A stretch of DNA of 64,000 nucleotides from Deltaproteobacteria bacterium (GTDB lineage: Bacteria > Myxococcota_A > Polyangia > Polyangiales > JADJMO01), in contig JACPFM010000017.1 of assembly GCA_016182965.1 (NCBI GenBank), forward strand, positions 46,892 through 110,891, in the 5' to 3' direction. The notes beneath the pieces were generated by a model, which saw only the letters and a program-made list of their open reading frames with translations, searched no databases and was not told the DNA's origin. Each line of letters begins with the position of its first letter. Positions within the stretch are counted from its first letter, which is position 1. The position numbers and the translations under genes are program-made. Positions 26,910 through 34,884 of the stretch are shown piece by piece.

Positions 26910-27701
26910 GTGCGCCGACGGGGCAGACGGCTGGTCGCGTCCGCCGCGTTCATCTACACGAGCGTCACGGTCATCGTGTGGTTGCTCGCCGATCGTTTCC
27001 TGTTTCCGCGCGAGCCGGCGAGCTACGCCGACGGTCCCGACATCGTGAAGCTCTCGACGCGCGATGGCGCGCGCATCTCCGCGGTGCACCTCGTGAGGCC
27101 GGACGCGCCGTTCACGGTGCTCTTCAGCCACGGGAACGCCGAGGACCTGGGGGACCTGCGCCCCGAGCTCGAACGCGTGCGCGCGAGCGGCTTCTCGGTG
27201 CTCGCGTACGACTACCGCGGTTACGGCACCAGTGAAGGACGGCCCAGCGAGCGCGCGATCTACCAGGACGTCGACGCCGCGTTCGCCTTGCTCCGATCGA
27301 AGGGTGTCCCTTCTCGTCGCGTGCTGGTCTACGGCCGATCGATCGGCGGAGGCCCTTCGGTCGACCTCGCGGCGCGCGAGGACGTAGGCGGGTTGATCCT
27401 CGAGAGCGCGTTCACCAGCGCGTTTCGCGTGGTGACGCGCGTGCGCCTGTTCCCCTTCGATGCGTTCGACAACCTCGCCAAGCTCCCGCGCGTGAAGGCG
27501 CCCGTGCTCGTGATGCACGGCACCGCCGATCGGGTGGTGCCGATTCGGCACGGACGTGCGCTGTTCGACGTCGCGAGGACCGAGAAGCGCGCCCTCTGGG
27601 TCGAGGGTGCGGGGCACGACAACCTGCCTTGGATGGCGGGAGACGCTTACGGCAAGGCGTTGCAGGAGATCGCGGCGCTCGCGGCCGCGCGGGGACGGTG
27701 A
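26910..27701 (+). CDS. Membrane-anchored alpha/beta-hydrolase (ABHD17/BEM46-like)
   Basis: 263 aa from GTG. An N-terminal basic patch and one membrane helix (LVASAAFIYTSVTVIVWLLA) are followed by the hydrolase. It has the HG oxyanion motif FTVLFSHGNAEDLG, DYRGYGTSEGRPSE, nucleophile VYGRSIGGGPS (Ser in GRSIG), acid LVMHGTADRVVP (Asp) and GAGHDNLPW (His). The full triad is visible, so the enzyme is probably active. The family includes serine hydrolases, peptidases and depalmitoylases; the substrate is not predictable. Its TGA overlaps a possible small downstream GTG. Confidence 0.88.
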   Translation: MRRRGRRLVASAAFIYTSVTVIVWLLADRFLFPREPASYADGPDIVKLSTRDGARISAVHLVRPDAPFTVLFSHGNAEDLGDLRPELERVRASGFSVLAYDYRGYGTSEGRPSERAIYQDVDAAFALLRSKGVPSRRVLVYGRSIGGGPSVDLAAREDVGGLILESAFTSAFRVVTRVRLFPFDAFDNLAKLPRVKAPVLVMHGTADRVVPIRHGRALFDVARTEKRALWVEGAGHDNLPWMAGDAYGKALQEIAALAAARGR

Positions 27702-27838
27702 ACGGGCCCGGGCCGACGTACACGGCGACGGCGCGGCGGCGGCTTCCGAACGGGAAGATCCGCACGTTCGGGCTCGAGGGCGCGGGTTCGCCGACGGGCG
27801 ACGCGGTGCGCGTCGGGTTCACGATCTCCGATCAGTGA
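27698..27838 (+). CDS. Possible small gene or remnant (46 aa)
   Basis: The GTG at 27698 overlaps the stop of the hydrolase (GTGA). The peptide contains GKIRTFGLEGAGSPTGDAVR and ends VGFTISDQ. No known domain. It may be the remains of a longer gene or a chance reading frame. The following 27839-28054 shows no gene. Confidence 0.25.
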   Translation: MNGPGPTYTATARRRLPNGKIRTFGLEGAGSPTGDAVRVGFTISDQ

Positions 27839-28054
27839 GCGCCGGTGCGGATGATCGCCACGGAAACCGCCGGGCTCCCTCCCGGTGTGCGCACGTAGCC
27901 TGCGCCGCGCACGCGCCCGCCACGTCCGTGTGATGTCGTTCGGTGTCATGCCCCCGGATGCCGGCCGGCACACGGCGGCACAGCAGCGCGAGCGAATCGC
28001 AGCGTTCTTCGCGGATCGCGCGTGGCATCGGAGGTGCTTGAAGCCGAGGCTGCC

Positions 28055-28546
28055 ATGTCCAGCCTCCGCGCCGCTCCTCCTCGCCCAGCGACGTCCCGTG
28101 TCGGTCCGGGCTATCCGCGCGTGATCGCCGCCTTCGCCATCGTGCTCGCCGGGTGCGGCGGCGTCGTCCAGCACGAAGGACGCGACACCGAGAAGCCAGA
28201 GACCGAGAAGCCCGCGAGCCCCTCCACGGACCTGTTCCCCTCGGGCACCTCGCCGGGCGGCTGGGATTCGGGACAGCCCGACGTCGAGACCGGAGAGACC
28301 CAGCTCCCCTCGCCGGATCCGGGGGGCGCCGTCGACGCGCCGTTCGAAGACGTCCTGCCCGATCCAGCGGACACGGCGATCGACGACAGCCGCCCTGCTC
28401 CGACGGACGCGGGCGCCGACGCCGCCGATTCGCTGCCGGAACCGTCGCCCGACGGCTTCGCCCCCACCCCGTTCGACGGCGGCGCTGCGCCCTCCGATCC
28501 CGGGGCCGATCCGGGGGCCGATCCCGGGGAGGACGCCGGGCTCTGA
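28055..28546 (+). CDS. Putative lipoprotein, Asp/Pro-rich low complexity
   Basis: 163 aa. A basic N-terminus, then a hydrophobic segment and lipobox (IAAFAIVLAGCGGVV). The rest is disordered-looking and rich in Asp, Pro, Gly and Ser, ending in repeated PGADPGADPGEDAG. It resembles the long post-lipobox spacers of other lipoproteins in this window (for example 62013-63263) but has no folded domain after it. Start codon uncertain. Function unknown. Confidence 0.5.
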   Translation: MSSLRAAPPRPATSRVGPGYPRVIAAFAIVLAGCGGVVQHEGRDTEKPETEKPASPSTDLFPSGTSPGGWDSGQPDVETGETQLPSPDPGGAVDAPFEDVLPDPADTAIDDSRPAPTDAGADAADSLPEPSPDGFAPTPFDGGAAPSDPGADPGADPGEDAGL

Positions 28547-28628
28547 TCGAGCGCGCCCGGCGTCGGACGGCGCGGCGGATGAGGTCACGAGTTGACGGCG
28601 CGGCGCCGGCGCACGACACGACTCGATC

Positions 28629-29213
28629 ATGAACGACGACAAGCTCGCGCGCGCGTACGCGGCCATCGACGCCATCAATGCGGAGGATCCGGCGACCGAG
28701 CTCGTCGATGGAGCGCCGCAGCCGAAGGAGCTCGTCTACGGTCGGCGGATGACGGCAGTGCTCGAGCGCCTCGAACCGTCCGCCAGCGACGCGCTCCGCA
28801 TCGCGGTGCGTGGCCAGCACCTCGGTCGGTTCCGCGTGCCGCGGAGCGGGCATCCCGAGGGGCGCGTCGGCTACCTCGAGTGGCGCATCGGGCTCGGGCG
28901 CATGCACGCAGACCTCTCGGCCGAGGCCGCGCGCGCCGCCGGGTACGACGACGCGACGATCGAGCGCGTGCGGTTCCTCGTGCAGAAGAAGGCGCTGCGC
29001 ACCGATCCCGAGACGCAGCTGCTCGAGGACTGCGCGTGCCTGGTCTTCCTCGAGCACCATTTCGCCGAGTTCGCCGCGCGCACCGACGAGGCGAAGATGA
29101 TCGACATCCTGAAGAAGACCTGGGGGAAGATGAGCGATCGAGCGCATGCCGAGGCGCTGAGCCTCTCGTTGGGCGAGCGTGAGCTCGCGCTCGTGAAGAA
29201 GGCGCTCACCTGA
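28629..29213 (+). CDS. DUF4202 family protein
   Basis: 194 aa, the usual length for the family. Recognisable segments: LARAYAAIDAINAEDPATEL, AVRGQHLGRFRVPRS, RVGYLEWRIGLGRMHADLSA, ETQLLEDCACLVFLEHHFAE and IDILKKTWGKMSDRAHAEAL. It is all-helical, with several conserved His and Glu/Asp residues in an arrangement that recalls metal-binding helical domains. No signal peptide. The biochemical role of the family is not known to me. Confidence 0.9.
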   Translation: MNDDKLARAYAAIDAINAEDPATELVDGAPQPKELVYGRRMTAVLERLEPSASDALRIAVRGQHLGRFRVPRSGHPEGRVGYLEWRIGLGRMHADLSAEAARAAGYDDATIERVRFLVQKKALRTDPETQLLEDCACLVFLEHHFAEFAARTDEAKMIDILKKTWGKMSDRAHAEALSLSLGERELALVKKALT

Positions 29214-29244
29214 CGGCGCCGCCACGCCCGCGCCTGGCCGCCCC

Positions 29245-30423
29245 TCAGGTCAGACCGGCCACCTCGATCAGCGCGAGGATCACCGCGCCGACTCCATAGT
29301 GCACGTCGTCCTCGAGGGGCACGGCCGCGTACCTCTTGAACGAGCCCGCCGTCGTCGGCCCGGAGATCCCGGTCACGACCGGGCGGCCCGCCGAGTCGTT
29401 CACGATCCTCGAGCGCACTCCGTCCATCGCTCGGTTCACGGGGTCGAGCGCCGTCGCATCGAGCACGCCGGCCCGCCGCGCGCGCGCGAGGCCCAACGCG
29501 AAGAGCGCGGTCGCGCTCGTCTCGAGGTACGTCTCGCCGGGGCGGTTCAGGACCGTCCAGAACAGGCCCGTCTTCGGGTCCTGCGCGGCGACGACGGCCT
29601 GGACCAGGCGGAGGAACGACGTGCGTACCTCGGCGTCCGACTCGCCGCGCGCGGCGCGCACGCGCAGGTAGTCCGCGGCGGACGCGACGACCCACCCGTT
29701 GCCACGCGCCCAGAAGACGTTCGGATCCTGCCCCGACCAGTGATACGCGTGCACGAAGAAGCCCGTTGCGGCGTCCTGCAGGTGCTTGGCGAAGACACGG
29801 TACTGGCTGCCGTAGAGGTCGAGCGCGGGCGCATCGTTCCACGCCTCTCCGCGCCGGATGAGCACCTGGCCGAACATGTAGAGCGAGTCGATCCAGAGCG
29901 ACGCGCCGAAGACGCGGACCGTCCCGAAGTGGTTGATGCCGCCGTCGTCGGTGCGGAGCGCGTCGACCTCGAGGTAGCGCTGCATGTCGTCGACGACCTT
30001 GCGGTACTTCGCGTCGCACGTCTGGCCGTAGAGGGCGAGCGCGGAGAGGACCGGCGGGCAGCGGTCGCTGGTGACGATCTCGTAACCGGCGGCGATCTGC
30101 GCGTCGAGGAACCGCTTGACGTGATCGCGGTAGCGCGGCTCGCCGGTCACGCGGTGCAGCTCCATCAGCGCGCCCAGCTGCACGCCGTCGCCCCAATCCC
30201 ACGCGGCCTTCTCGGGGGGATGCACCGCGAGCCAGCGGTCCGCGATCGCGCGCGCGAGCGCGATCTCGGGCGAGTCCGGCGCGTGGGCGCGGGCGAACGC
30301 GTCGGTGCTCGACGGGGTGCTCGGCGTGCACGTGGGGGACGCCGGGTCGGCCGGCTCGTTCGAGCACGCGACGAACGATGCCGTCAGTATCGCGAGGACC
30401 GCCGCCCGGCGTACGATGTTCAC
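29245..30423 (-). CDS. Glycoside hydrolase family 105-like lipoprotein (unsaturated glucuronyl/rhamnogalacturonyl hydrolase)
   Basis: 392 aa. A lipoprotein signal (RRAAVLAILTASFVACSNE) is followed by an (alpha/alpha)6-barrel protein. Family landmarks: WDWGDGVQLGALMELHRVTG, FGASLWIDSLYMFGQ (catalytic Asp region of YteR/YesR), DPNVFWARGNGWVVASAADY, and LNRPGETYLETSATALFALG. Such enzymes remove the unsaturated uronic acid left by polysaccharide lyases. The gene is divergent from a heparinase-like lyase 45 bases away, so the two probably form a uronate-polysaccharide unit at the cell surface. Start: GTG, six bases after TAGCCT. Confidence 0.88.
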   Translation of the reverse strand: MNIVRRAAVLAILTASFVACSNEPADPASPTCTPSTPSSTDAFARAHAPDSPEIALARAIADRWLAVHPPEKAAWDWGDGVQLGALMELHRVTGEPRYRDHVKRFLDAQIAAGYEIVTSDRCPPVLSALALYGQTCDAKYRKVVDDMQRYLEVDALRTDDGGINHFGTVRVFGASLWIDSLYMFGQVLIRRGEAWNDAPALDLYGSQYRVFAKHLQDAATGFFVHAYHWSGQDPNVFWARGNGWVVASAADYLRVRAARGESDAEVRTSFLRLVQAVVAAQDPKTGLFWTVLNRPGETYLETSATALFALGLARARRAGVLDATALDPVNRAMDGVRSRIVNDSAGRPVVTGISGPTTAGSFKRYAAVPLEDDVHYGVGAVILALIEVAGLT

Positions 30424-30429
30424 CTCGGC

Positions 30430-30435
30430 AGGCTA
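30430..30435 (-). promoter_or_regulatory. Candidate -10 box TAGCCT in the GH105/lyase divergent gap
   Basis: TAGCCT on the minus strand, six bases before the GTG at 30423. The gap to the lyase ATG is only 45 bases, so the two promoters must overlap or share control elements. Confidence 0.45.
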
Positions 30436-30468
30436 TCGGCGGCGCCGGGGGCGAGGAAGGCCCAGGGC

Positions 30469-32697
30469 ATGAAGGCGGTCCGTGCGATCGGGGTCGTGGC
30501 TGCGATCGCGTTCGCCTCGTGTTCGACCAAGGAGCAAGGCGAGAAGCCTGCGACACCAGGCAGCGGCGTACATCCGCGGTTGATGTTCGACGCCTCGCAC
30601 AAGGACCGGATCCTCGCGCGCATCGGCCGCGAGCCCTTCGCCACGGTCTACGCGAGGGTGCAGGAGACCGCCGCCTCGACGCCCCGCCAGCCGGAGCCCG
30701 GGACGTGGGACGCAGACGTGTGGGGCAGTCGGGCCGACATCGCGCAGGCCAACGCCGTGCTCGCCTGGCTCCACGGCGACGCGGCCGCGGCCGCCCGCTC
30801 GAAGGCGCTCCTCCTCAGCGTCGAGAGCAACGTCGAGGACAGCTCCGATCTCGACGACGACATCCGCATGCCGCGCCTGCTGATGGGGTACTCGAACGCG
30901 TGGGATCTGCTCTCGGCGACGCCGTGGCTGTCTTCGGAGGAGTCCAACGACGCGCGGGCGCGCATCACCACCGTCGCGCGCAAGCTCGCCGAGCGTTACC
31001 TCGATCAGCCCATCACACGGCTCGTCTCGTTCGTGGTCACCCAGAACAACCACCCGCTGCGCGCCGCCTCCGCGCTCGGATACACGGCGCTCGCCTTCCC
31101 CGACGATCCCGACGCGCCGCGCTGGCGCGACTGGGCCGCCGATCAGATGGACTATCTGCTCGGCCCCAAAGGGCATTACGTCCAGTCCGACGGGGGCGTC
31201 AGCGAAGGGCCCTTCTATCACGCGTTCGGCTTCTCGGCGGTGATGCGCTTCCTCATCGCGCTCGAGCGGAACGCCGCCCCCGACGCCGTCTACCACCACA
31301 CCTGCATCACGCGGAACAGCGCCGACCCGTGGGGCGATCACGGCTGCGTCGAAGGCGAGCCCTTCACGCTGAAGTCGCCGCTCACGAGCGGCTGGCTGCA
31401 GCCGACCGTCGACTGGTCGATCTCGCTCCGCCGCCCCTCGGGCGTGCGCGCAAACCTCAACGACGCCAACGTGACGGCGCTCAACGGAGCGGCGCTGTTG
31501 TCGTCGTTCGGCGCGCCGTCGCACGTGGTGTGGGACTGGAAGAACAACGCCGTTCTCCCGCTCGATACCCGGAAGTTCGACGACCTCTCTCCGTGGTACC
31601 TCGCCCACCTCGCCTACGAAGAGGACGGCGAGGCGAAGGCGCCGGGTTGGCGCAACCGCTTCTTCCCGACCTCGGGGCACGCCGTGTTCCGCTCCGGCTG
31701 GGGAACGGACGATCGCTGGCTCGTGCTCGTCGCCGATCACGGCCCTGCGCGGAAGACCGTCCACAATCACGCCGACGGGACCTCGTTCGCGCTCTCGGCG
31801 TACGGAGAGGACCTGCTCATCGACACGGGCTACTACAAGCCCGATCCGAACAAGAACGCGCTCACGGCCGACGCGCCCGCGCACAACGTGATCCTGGTCG
31901 ACGGCGTCGGCGCCCCCAAACGCGGGCTCCTCAACAACTGGGGCGACACCGACGCCTTCCTCGAGAACACGATCGACGGCGACGAGCTCGCGTGGGCCGA
32001 GGCGAAGACGTCGTACGAGGGCGTGGACTTCCGGCGCGGCGTCGCCTTCGTGCGACAGCGGTACTTCGTCGTCGCCGATCGGCTCGCGACGAGCGGCTCG
32101 ACGCCGCGGACCTTCCAGTGGCGAGCGCACCTCTGGGCGGGGCACGACGCCAAAGGGCGCTACGCCGTCGACGCCACGGCCTTGGCTCGGGTGACCGTCG
32201 ACCGCGATCGCGCGGGCCTCGCGATGCTCCTCGCGAGCACCGGGGGACCGGTCACGATCGAGGAGCCGCCGTTCAAGGCCCTCGCGTCGCCGCACGTGCA
32301 CCAGGTCGACGGAAAGGCCGGGAACCACGCGGTCGTCGACGGGAAGGTGCGGGCCGTGGCGCCCGGATTCCTCGTCGTCCTCGCGCCCCACGCGCAGGGC
32401 CGCGCGGCGGGCGATCCCGACGCGCCGCTCGACGTGAAGCCGCTCGACGCGGGCAGCGGCGGTGCTGCCTGGACGATCGCGGGGAAGGGCTTCCGCGACG
32501 TCGCGTGGCTCCGCGATCCCGGAGCGTCGAGCGCGCTCGACGTCCCGGGCGGTCCGCGCATCGCGACGGACGCGGCGTTCATCCTCGTCTCGGCGGATGG
32601 AGCCTTCGCGCTCGTCGCCGGGGGCACGACGCTCTCGCTCGACGGGGTGCCGGTCGTGACGGGGAACCTGAAGCCGGTCGTCATCGTGAAGCGATGA
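30469..32697 (+). CDS. Heparinase II/III family polysaccharide lyase, lipoprotein
   Basis: 742 aa. ATG with AGGAAGG upstream. Lipobox in VVAAIAFASCST. The N-terminal alpha/alpha toroid spans residues ~40-330 (VTQNNHPLRAASALGYTALA, the catalytic Asn-His region; DGGVSEGPFYHAFGFSAVMR). The C-terminal beta-sandwich has the family signature KTVHNHADGTSFALSAYGED followed by LLIDTGYYKPD and APAHNVILVDG. These lyases cleave uronic-acid polysaccharides (heparin, alginate or similar) by beta-elimination. The partner GH105 next door would process the unsaturated ends. The exact substrate cannot be read from sequence. Confidence 0.9.
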   Translation: MKAVRAIGVVAAIAFASCSTKEQGEKPATPGSGVHPRLMFDASHKDRILARIGREPFATVYARVQETAASTPRQPEPGTWDADVWGSRADIAQANAVLAWLHGDAAAAARSKALLLSVESNVEDSSDLDDDIRMPRLLMGYSNAWDLLSATPWLSSEESNDARARITTVARKLAERYLDQPITRLVSFVVTQNNHPLRAASALGYTALAFPDDPDAPRWRDWAADQMDYLLGPKGHYVQSDGGVSEGPFYHAFGFSAVMRFLIALERNAAPDAVYHHTCITRNSADPWGDHGCVEGEPFTLKSPLTSGWLQPTVDWSISLRRPSGVRANLNDANVTALNGAALLSSFGAPSHVVWDWKNNAVLPLDTRKFDDLSPWYLAHLAYEEDGEAKAPGWRNRFFPTSGHAVFRSGWGTDDRWLVLVADHGPARKTVHNHADGTSFALSAYGEDLLIDTGYYKPDPNKNALTADAPAHNVILVDGVGAPKRGLLNNWGDTDAFLENTIDGDELAWAEAKTSYEGVDFRRGVAFVRQRYFVVADRLATSGSTPRTFQWRAHLWAGHDAKGRYAVDATALARVTVDRDRAGLAMLLASTGGPVTIEEPPFKALASPHVHQVDGKAGNHAVVDGKVRAVAPGFLVVLAPHAQGRAAGDPDAPLDVKPLDAGSGGAAWTIAGKGFRDVAWLRDPGASSALDVPGGPRIATDAAFILVSADGAFALVAGGTTLSLDGVPVVTGNLKPVVIVKR

Positions 32698-32704
32698 GGC
32701 TCCC

Positions 32705-32727
32705 GGCGCCGGGCCGGCGCCTTCATT
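32705..32727 (+). terminator. GC hairpin with T-rich tail after the lyase gene
   Basis: GGCGCC (32705-32710) and GGCGCC (32716-32721) around a GGGCC loop, followed by TTCATT, eight bases past the lyase stop. It supports a separate transcript for the next gene and a start for that gene downstream of this point. Confidence 0.4.
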
Positions 32728-32771
32728 CTCCCGGCTCGCACCGAATGCGGCGCGCGCGGTCGCCGGCGGTC

Positions 32772-32777
32772 TATGCT
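32772..32777 (+). promoter_or_regulatory. Candidate -10 box TATGCT before 32784
   Basis: TATGCT, six bases (CCGGTC), then GTG 32784. The same layout precedes 26910. Confidence 0.5.
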
Positions 32778-32783
32778 CCGGTC

Positions 32784-33671
32784 GTGCGCGGGCGCGATCT
32801 GCTCCATCCGCTGCCGCTCTCCGCGGTCGCGTTGCTCGCGCTCAACGACCACCTGCTCAAGGCGTCCTCCTGGGCGCCGCGCGCGCTCACCGGGAAGCTG
32901 AGCGACTTCGCCGGACTGTTCTTCTTCCCGATCCTCCTCGTGGCGATGGGCCGCGTGGCGCGGCCGACCGCCCGGACCGCTCCGCTCGCGATCGGGGCCG
33001 CGGCGCTGACCGCGCTGGTGTTCGCGGCGATCAAGATCGAGCCGCACGCCAACGCCCTCGCGGCGCGGGCGCTCGGATCGTGCGCGCGTGATGCGACCGA
33101 TCTCGTCGCACTGCCGATGACGGCGCTCGGTGCGCTGTGGTGCGTCCTTCGGCAGCGCGCGGAGGAGGGCCGTCGATGGGCGCGAAGCGCGGCCATGCTC
33201 GTGGCGGCGCTCGCGTCGGTGGCGACCTCGCGCGCCTACCGTCCGCCGTGCCCCGTCGCACCGACCGGCGAGGCGCACCGCTCGTGGGACGCGCTGTGCG
33301 CGCGCACGCCGGGCGCGACGGTGAGCATCGACGGGTCTCGGGTGTCGGTTACGCTCGACGTCACGCCGAACGGGCCGGGATGCCTCTTGCGCAGCCGCGG
33401 CTTCGCCGTCGATCAGCACCTGCGACCGGGGCTCACCGCGCGCACGACGCTGCCGCCGCCGGGCGGGGCGATCGATCAGCTGACCCGCTGGCGGCTGCAG
33501 GCCGACCTGCCGTACGCGGCGACGTGCGACACGCTGCGGCTCGGGCTGCTCATCGACGTCGCCGGCGAGCGCGATCCCTACTCTGCTCCGCACGCATCTC
33601 CGGGCGTGAAGGACGTGCAGGCGATCGCGGACGTGCCGATCCTCTCCTGCGGCCCGAAGGAGGCGCCGTGA
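32784..33671 (+). CDS. Integral membrane protein, unknown function
   Basis: 295 aa from GTG 32784. In-frame ATGs at 32694 and 32745 are possible but lie before the -10 candidate, and the first before the terminator. The N-terminus DLLHPLPLSAVALLALNDHL followed by LTGKLSDFAGLFFFPILLVA looks like a conserved membrane entry. Two further spans (APLAIGAAALTALVFAAIKI, LVALPMTALGALWCVL) and probably a fourth (ARSAAMLVAALASVATSRAY) precede a C-terminal extracytoplasmic domain with four Cys. The next gene's GTG overlaps its TGA, starting a compact operon. Confidence 0.7.
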   Translation: MRGRDLLHPLPLSAVALLALNDHLLKASSWAPRALTGKLSDFAGLFFFPILLVAMGRVARPTARTAPLAIGAAALTALVFAAIKIEPHANALAARALGSCARDATDLVALPMTALGALWCVLRQRAEEGRRWARSAAMLVAALASVATSRAYRPPCPVAPTGEAHRSWDALCARTPGATVSIDGSRVSVTLDVTPNGPGCLLRSRGFAVDQHLRPGLTARTTLPPPGGAIDQLTRWRLQADLPYAATCDTLRLGLLIDVAGERDPYSAPHASPGVKDVQAIADVPILSCGPKEAP

Positions 33672-34117
33672 GGCGGCTCCTGATTCTCGGGGTGCTCTCA
33701 TCGGGGTGCCTCCTCCCGGAGTCGCCGCGTCGTTACGCGGTGTGGGAGCGCTCGACCGAGGGCGCGCAGGTCCTCGCCGACTGCGCGGAGGTCGACGCTT
33801 GGGTGAGCAAGTCGGGCAAGGAGGGCGTCGGGGTCACCCTGGAGCTGCGCGGCCGTTCGACCGCGCCGTGCGTGGTGACCATCGCCTCCGCGAAGCTGCG
33901 CGTCGGGGCCGACGAGGTCGCGGCGAAGGCGCTCCCCGAGCCGCCGACCCTGCGCCTCGGCCAGCGCGTGCACGCGTACCTCGCCTTCTCCTTCGACGGC
34001 GATCGCGCGTGGAACGCGGGCCTCGAGGGGGCGCTGATCCTCGGAGCCCCGCAGACGACCGTCACCTTTCCGCTGCGGCAGACGATGCCCAAGCGAGAGG
34101 ACTGCGAGCCGCGATGA
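33668..34117 (+). CDS. Small lipoprotein, unknown function
   Basis: 149 aa. GTG overlaps the stop of the membrane-protein gene (GTGA). Signal and lipobox RRLLILGVLSSGCLLPESP. The mature part is a probable beta-sandwich (GVGVTLELRGRSTAPCVVTI, LRLGQRVHAYLAFSFDGDRA) ending KREDCEPR, with three cysteines after the lipobox Cys. Its TGA overlaps the ATG of the next gene (ATGA), so the three genes are translationally coupled and probably work together in the envelope. Confidence 0.7.
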   Translation: MRRLLILGVLSSGCLLPESPRRYAVWERSTEGAQVLADCAEVDAWVSKSGKEGVGVTLELRGRSTAPCVVTIASAKLRVGADEVAAKALPEPPTLRLGQRVHAYLAFSFDGDRAWNAGLEGALILGAPQTTVTFPLRQTMPKREDCEPR

Positions 34118-34746
34118 TCCGAAGGGCCCTCGTCCTCGCGGTGTCGCTGGTGACGCCCGCGTGCGTGATCCACCAGCACGGCACCACCAACGCGCCCGGA
34201 CGCGTCAAGGTCGAGGAGCCGCCGAAGGATCTCGCGGTGCGCGCCGCCGAGCCGCCCGCCGATCCCGGCGAGGAGGTCACGGTGGTGAGCGCGGTCGCCG
34301 CGCCGCTCGGCGTCGGGTGGACGCCGCTCGGCACGCGCGAGGCGCGCGCCTACATGCCGTTCTCGCTCGAGCTCGCGTTCTCGCGCCACACACTCGAAAA
34401 GAGCCACCAGGGGTTCGTCGCGCCGCAGGTGCTCGACGGCACGCTGCGCCCCAACATCGGCATGACCTTCCTCCGCGTGTTCCCCGGCCACGACAAGGTC
34501 GACGTCGGCCCGACGTTCGTCGAGCTGCAGTACGTCGGCATCGACAAAGATCCGTTCTGGGCCGGCACCCTCGCCGCCGGCGTCGCGACCACCTTCCGCC
34601 GCGTCGGCCCGCAGGCGACGGCGTGCATCGGCTCGCTGCTGCTCTTCGATCTGTGCGTGCGCGGCAGCTACCTGTTCCGCGAGGGCGCCTCAGTGCAGCT
34701 GATGTTCGGCTACCAGGGCGTCGGGGAGTGGACCAGCAGCCGCTGA
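34114..34746 (+). CDS. Lipoprotein/outer-membrane-associated hypothetical protein
   Basis: 210 aa. ATG overlaps the upstream TGA. Signal with lipobox RRALVLAVSLVTPACVIHQH. A short charged linker follows, then beta-rich segments with alternating aromatics (FSLELAFSRHTLEKSHQGFV, VGPTFVELQYVGIDKDPFWA, VRGSYLFREGASVQLMFGYQ) that look like strands of a small barrel. Last gene of the operon 32784-34746. The restriction-modification island begins on the opposite strand beyond a pair of palindromes. Confidence 0.7.
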   Translation: MIRRALVLAVSLVTPACVIHQHGTTNAPGRVKVEEPPKDLAVRAAEPPADPGEEVTVVSAVAAPLGVGWTPLGTREARAYMPFSLELAFSRHTLEKSHQGFVAPQVLDGTLRPNIGMTFLRVFPGHDKVDVGPTFVELQYVGIDKDPFWAGTLAAGVATTFRRVGPQATACIGSLLLFDLCVRGSYLFREGASVQLMFGYQGVGEWTSSR

Positions 34747-34820
34747 TTACCCGAAGAGACCGCGCTTCTGCTTCTGCTCGTGCGCGCCAGCGGGAGGTCC
34801 GCAATCGAGGGCCCAGTCAC

Positions 34821-34856
34821 AGCCAACGTTGGCACGGCGCGCTGCCAACGTTGGCA
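34821..34856. repeat. Paired palindrome TGCCAACGTTGGCA, left flank of the R-M island
   Basis: AGCCAACGTTGGCA at 34821-34834 and TGCCAACGTTGGCA at 34843-34856, 22 bases start to start. The same pair with the same 22-base period occurs at 44225-44260 and, as far as I can see, nowhere else in the window. It sits between convergent genes (34746 and 34885). Confidence 0.85.
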
Positions 34857-34884
34857 CCCGCGCCGGTGTCGCGCCTCTTCGGCG

